Program-made: the position numbers and the translations under genes
The notes under the pieces: generated by a model
The model's database searches: none
What the model was told of the DNA's origin: nothing
Seen by the model: the letters and a program-made list of their open reading frames with translations, nothing else
Source: Anaerolineae bacterium
GTDB taxonomy: Bacteria; Chloroflexota; Anaerolineae; 4572-78; NAK82
Assembly: GCA_030598425.1 (NCBI GenBank)
Contig: JAUVPY010000055.1
Span: 1 to 9,675, forward strand
Reading direction: 5' to 3'
Length of the DNA stretch: 9,675 nt
Shown here: one piece after another, positions 6,727-9,675 of the stretch
Layout: every line of letters starts with the position of its first letter
Numbering within the stretch: position 1 is the first letter of the stretch

Positions 6727-9507
6727 ATGCGACCCGGCGCCGTGGGGCGAACCCACCTGACCGTTCTGCTGGTCTACGCCCTGTTGGCCGTCCTGCTGAC
6801 CTGGCCGACGGTCACCCACGTCACGGCTCACCTGCCCGGCGATGGCGGCGATGACCCGGCCATCGCCTGGAATTTGTGGTGGGTCAAGCACGCGCTGCTC
6901 AACCTGAGGACCAACCCGCTCTTCAGCGACTTCATGTTCTACCCCGTCGGCGTCAACCTGGCTTTTTACACGCTGACCGTCCTCAACGCATTGACCGCCT
7001 TGCCCCTGACCCTCACCCTGGGCGTGGTCGCGGCCAGCAATCTCCATCTGTGGTTTACCATGGCCGTCGGAGGCTACGGGACGTTTTTGCTGGCCAGATA
7101 CCTGCTGGCCACGTCGTTTCGGCGGGGTGCAAGCGGGGGGGGGACGAGCATTTGGCCCGCGGCGCTGGCGGGCGGTTTCTACACCTTCGCCAGCAGCCAG
7201 CTCTTTTACGTGTCGCTGGGCCAGTTCAACATCGCCAGCAGCCACTGGGTGCCCTATACCATCCTCTTTGTGCTCAAGTCCCGGCGCGATCTGGCCTCCC
7301 TCCGCTGGCCGGCGCTGGCCGCCCTGTTCCTGACTATGCAGGCCTGGGCCGAGATGACCTACGCCTCGTTCCTTTTCGTCTTCATCGCCCTGTTCGTCCT
7401 ATATGAGTTCATCACGTATTACGCAGTACGCAATACGCAGTACGCACCACGTATCACGCATCACGCATCACGCATCACCAATCACCAATCTCCAATCTCC
7501 AATCTCAAACTAGCCATTCGTAATCTTCTCTTGTTAGCCTTTCTCTTCACCCTGGGCATTTCACCCCTGCTGGCGGCCATGCTGCCCGATATGCGGGCTG
7601 AGGGGGATATCTGGGTGCAGGGTAGCGGCTTTGCCGAGGACTTCTCGGCCGACCTGCTCGGCTTCCTGGTGCCGACCATGCGTCATCCTCTATTTGGAGG
7701 ATTGGTGAGCCGCACCGGCATCCAGGATTTCGACAAGGGCCAGCACATCTACCTGGGTTTCACCTTGTTGATTCTCGCGATAGTGGGCCTGGTTGGGGTG
7801 CGCCGGCGTCGAGGGGGAAGTGGCGCCTGGTTCTGGCTGATCGCGGCCCTGTTCTTCGCCTGGCTGGCCCTGGGACCGACAGTCCACGTCAACGGGCGTG
7901 ACACCGGCATCCCTGGCCCCTTCCTCCTCCTGCAATCTTTACCCTTCTTCAAGGGCAACCGTTACCCCAGCCGCTACAGCGTGCCCCTGGTGCTTTCGCT
8001 GGTTATGCTGGCCGCACTGGGAATTGACGTCATACAGCGAGGAGCCAGCAGGTGGTGGGCCGCGCGGGGGAGGAGGCGTCCGGCGAGGAGGGGAGGGCCA
8101 CTTCTACTGGCTGCCGTCAGCGGTATCCTGGCCCTTCTGTTTCTGTTCGAGCATCTTTCTACTCCCGTGCCCCAATCCGATATGACCATCCCCCCGGCCT
8201 ACGACCTCATCGCCGCCGATCCGGGCGAGTTTAACGTGCTCGACATCCCGGTCGCCTGGCGCAACGGGTTTCGCGTCACCGGACCGCTCCATCCCGGCTT
8301 CATGTTCGGGCAGTTTTACCAGACCGCCCACAACCGGCGGCTCCTGCAAGGCAACACCAGCCGCAACCCGGAGTTCAAATTCCAATATTTCACCGAAGCG
8401 CCCGTCATAAATTCTATTCTGGCTTTGGAGACCGGCCACCAGTTGCCGCCGGAGCGCTGGGAGGCCGACCGATCCGTCGCCGGTGACGTGTTACGTTTCT
8501 TTGATGTTCGCTACATCGTGGTGCGTCCCGGTCCTGGGGACGACCCGGCCGTCACGCCCGCGGCGACTCTGCCCTACGTCGAGGGGGTGATGCCGGTCGA
8601 GCTGATCTACAGTGATCCGACCCTCACCCTCTACCGGGTGACCCCCCCGCCGCTCCCCCACGCGGAGCGGGTGGAGGTCAGCGCGGCCGCGCCGCTGGCC
8701 CGGCTGTATTTTGGCGAGGGATGGGGCGCCCTCGTAGATGAACGTATGGAAAAAGCCGATGGGCGCATGTGGGCGCAGCGACAAGATGTGCGGCTGTACT
8801 TGCCTTTGGAAGGGGGGGCGCAAGAGGTGACGCTGCGTCTATTTGCGCCGGCTGAAGGCCAGCGGTTGGCCGTGGGCGTGGGCGGGTGGCGTTCCCCTCC
8901 CCTTCCCCTGCGCTCGGGTTGGGGCGAATACGCCCTCACCCTGCCAGCCGAAGTCGTCGACGCTGGTCTGAACCAAATCCAGCTCCACTTTGACCGGCTA
9001 TATCCGGTCTCTTCTTCTTTGATTCAGGGCGCGCTCCTGGTTCAAAGCGCCGGGGAGGAGGTGGGCGACTTTGGGCACATCTACGTCGACGGCGTGGACG
9101 TGTCAGCCAACGGGCGGGGCTACAACGTGGCCGTTATTTCCCCCCAGGGCGAGGTCCTGACCGCCAGCTTTGACACCCATTTGGACCCCGGCGCCTCAAC
9201 CGCGTTGGCGGAGTTTATCGCGGCGGTGCCTGAGGGGCACACGGTCGCCGTCGCCGTCGCCGACGAGGCCTCGATGAACCTGGGAGACGAGGCGGTGCTT
9301 GCGCTGCGTTCCATCGGTGCCAGCGGCGACCTGCGCGAGCGGTTTCGCTGGAGCCACGCGATCATCGGCGTCAAGGGGGCCGAGCCAGGATCGGCGCTGG
9401 AGGCGCTGGATGGTCTGCGTCCGGTGAGCGTCGCCCTCGGCCCGCCGCTGACAGAGCCGACGCTGGCCGCGGCGCTGGATTGGATCCGCTTCGAGTCGTC
9501 AGAGTAG
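6727..9507 (+). CDS. Polytopic GT-C/YfhO-like membrane protein with C-terminal ILEI (FAM3-type) domain, 926 aa
   Basis: An integral membrane protein with about 11-12 predicted membrane segments (roughly residues 11-30, 82-126, 142-228, 262-286, 340-383, 417-434, 457-475). The first extracytoplasmic loop carries acidic residues, GDGGDDP (38-44), then WNLWW. Acidic loop-1 residues are a hallmark of GT-C glycosyltransferases, which use lipid-linked sugars; a conserved-looking RYPSRYS follows at 412-418. Residues 480-780 form an extracytoplasmic, beta-rich region. Residues 783 to about 895 match the ILEI/PANDER (FAM3) domain: YVDG (786-789), NGRGYNV (795-801), FDTH (815-818), ADEAS (845-849) and IGVKG (880-884). 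An in-frame heptamer array encodes residues 230-260. The start has AGGAGG 11 bases upstream. The likely role is transfer of sugar to a surface glycan or protein, with the ILEI domain perhaps binding sugar. Enzymatic activity is inference; the membrane and ILEI calls are firm. Confidence 0.9.
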   Translation: MRPGAVGRTHLTVLLVYALLAVLLTWPTVTHVTAHLPGDGGDDPAIAWNLWWVKHALLNLRTNPLFSDFMFYPVGVNLAFYTLTVLNALTALPLTLTLGVVAASNLHLWFTMAVGGYGTFLLARYLLATSFRRGASGGGTSIWPAALAGGFYTFASSQLFYVSLGQFNIASSHWVPYTILFVLKSRRDLASLRWPALAALFLTMQAWAEMTYASFLFVFIALFVLYEFITYYAVRNTQYAPRITHHASRITNHQSPISNLKLAIRNLLLLAFLFTLGISPLLAAMLPDMRAEGDIWVQGSGFAEDFSADLLGFLVPTMRHPLFGGLVSRTGIQDFDKGQHIYLGFTLLILAIVGLVGVRRRRGGSGAWFWLIAALFFAWLALGPTVHVNGRDTGIPGPFLLLQSLPFFKGNRYPSRYSVPLVLSLVMLAALGIDVIQRGASRWWAARGRRRPARRGGPLLLAAVSGILALLFLFEHLSTPVPQSDMTIPPAYDLIAADPGEFNVLDIPVAWRNGFRVTGPLHPGFMFGQFYQTAHNRRLLQGNTSRNPEFKFQYFTEAPVINSILALETGHQLPPERWEADRSVAGDVLRFFDVRYIVVRPGPGDDPAVTPAATLPYVEGVMPVELIYSDPTLTLYRVTPPPLPHAERVEVSAAAPLARLYFGEGWGALVDERMEKADGRMWAQRQDVRLYLPLEGGAQEVTLRLFAPAEGQRLAVGVGGWRSPPLPLRSGWGEYALTLPAEVVDAGLNQIQLHFDRLYPVSSSLIQGALLVQSAGEEVGDFGHIYVDGVDVSANGRGYNVAVISPQGEVLTASFDTHLDPGASTALAEFIAAVPEGHTVAVAVADEASMNLGDEAVLALRSIGASGDLRERFRWSHAIIGVKGAEPGSALEALDGLRPVSVALGPPLTEPTLAAALDWIRFESSE
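7414..7504 (+). repeat. In-frame array of 13 degenerate heptamers inside the membrane protein gene
   Basis: Thirteen consecutive 7-base units run without a gap. The unit drifts along the array: acgtatt, acgcagt, acgcaat, acgcagt, acgcacc, acgtatc, three acgcatc, two accaatc, two tccaatc. A partial unit, tcaaact, may follow. Because 7 is not a multiple of 3, three units encode seven residues. The array yields a polar Tyr/Arg/Thr/His/Asn/Ser-rich segment (residues 230-260) between two hydrophobic membrane helices. It stands out by composition from the GC-rich gene around it and looks like a late insertion or expansion tolerated in a loop. Confidence 0.88.
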
Positions 9508-9604
9508 GGCAGGTTTCTATACCTGCCCCTACGGCGGCTATGGAAAGCCGCCCTACCTGATCCGCGATCAGCCCGCGCCAGGCGGCGAGTCACAGACTCG
9601 CCGC
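9507..9604 (+). repeat. Cluster of three perfect hairpins after the membrane protein gene
   Basis: Hairpin 1: gggcaggt/acctgccc, 8 bp, loop ttctat (9507-9528), starting on the last base of the stop codon. Hairpin 2: ggcggct/agccgcc, 7 bp, loop of six (9533-9552). Hairpin 3: gcggcgagtc/gactcgccgc, 10 bp, loop aca (9582-9604). A smaller gatc/gatc palindrome lies at 9559-9569. The stems are too GC-rich and too regularly spaced to be chance. No T-run follows any of them, so they are not classical intrinsic terminators. They may slow or protect the transcript end, or represent a dispersed palindromic repeat family. They lie between two co-oriented genes. Confidence 0.72.
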
Positions 9605-9646
9605 GAGGGGTGGGGAGTCTGCGGGGAGTGATAGGAGGATTTTGGG

Positions 9647-9675
9647 ATGACGCTAACCGCCCGTTTTGAGGAGGC
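9647..9675 (+). CDS. Start of a new gene, cut by the right edge
   Basis: ATG at 9647 follows a perfect AGGAGG (9633-9638) with 8 bases between, and nine complete codons are open, reading MTLTARFEE before the edge. The strong ribosome-binding site makes a genuine start likely. An N-terminus of the TxRFEEA kind occurs in HD-domain, (p)ppGpp-hydrolase-like proteins, but nine residues cannot support a function, so none is assigned. Confidence 0.6.

Noticed and set aside
6472..7245. 257-codon minus-strand reading frame opposite the start of the membrane protein gene
   Set aside because: It is antisense to well-supported membrane helices, runs through the miniature element and has low-complexity Gly/Gln/Glu composition typical of a GC-rich shadow.
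7414..7504. Heptamer array as a CRISPR array
   Set aside because: The units are contiguous, with no spacers, are far too short for CRISPR repeats and lie in frame in a gene.

Overview
The window looks like a high-GC bacterial chromosome segment, most plausibly from the Chloroflexota (Anaerolineae/Caldilineae type). This is inference. It rests on the GC-rich coding style, the large membrane protein with a YfhO/GT-C look, and several short palindromic or tandem repeats of kinds I associate with that phylum. No rRNA or marker gene is present to prove it.

Left two thirds, all on the minus strand and read right to left. A 949-aa SWIM-zinc-finger SNF2-family helicase (6407-3558) comes first. It is followed by a 177-aa SEC-C zinc protein (3381-2848), and then by an AddB-like helicase/nuclease subunit (2683 to beyond base 1, N-terminal 894 residues visible). 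The three genes lie in series but are separated by about 165-175 bp of repeat-rich spacer. They are therefore a co-oriented cluster with probable separate promoters rather than a tight operon. The common theme is DNA remodelling and double-strand-end processing (repair, possibly defence). No AddA partner is visible; it could lie beyond the left edge.

Middle. The helicase and the next gene diverge from a 319-bp intergenic region. It holds a 157-bp miniature element with perfect 18-bp terminal inverted repeats, flanked by a 5-bp direct repeat GAGTA. This is a textbook MITE layout, sitting between two outward-facing candidate promoters.

Right third, plus strand. A 926-aa polytopic membrane protein (6727-9507) has an N-terminal GT-C/YfhO-like membrane half, an extracytoplasmic beta-rich region, and a C-terminal ILEI (FAM3/PANDER-type) domain. 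A 91-bp heptanucleotide array has expanded in frame inside its membrane half. Three perfect hairpins follow its stop codon, and a new plus-strand gene begins at 9647 and leaves the window.

The strongest oddities are the repeat biology (MITE, heptamer array inside a gene, nonamer palindrome, inverted-hairpin element overlapping the helicase stop, G-rich palindrome inside the AddB-like gene) and the membrane-glycosyltransferase-like/ILEI fusion. No complete, clearly new multi-gene system is proven here. The SNF2/SEC-C/AddB cluster is the best candidate for one.
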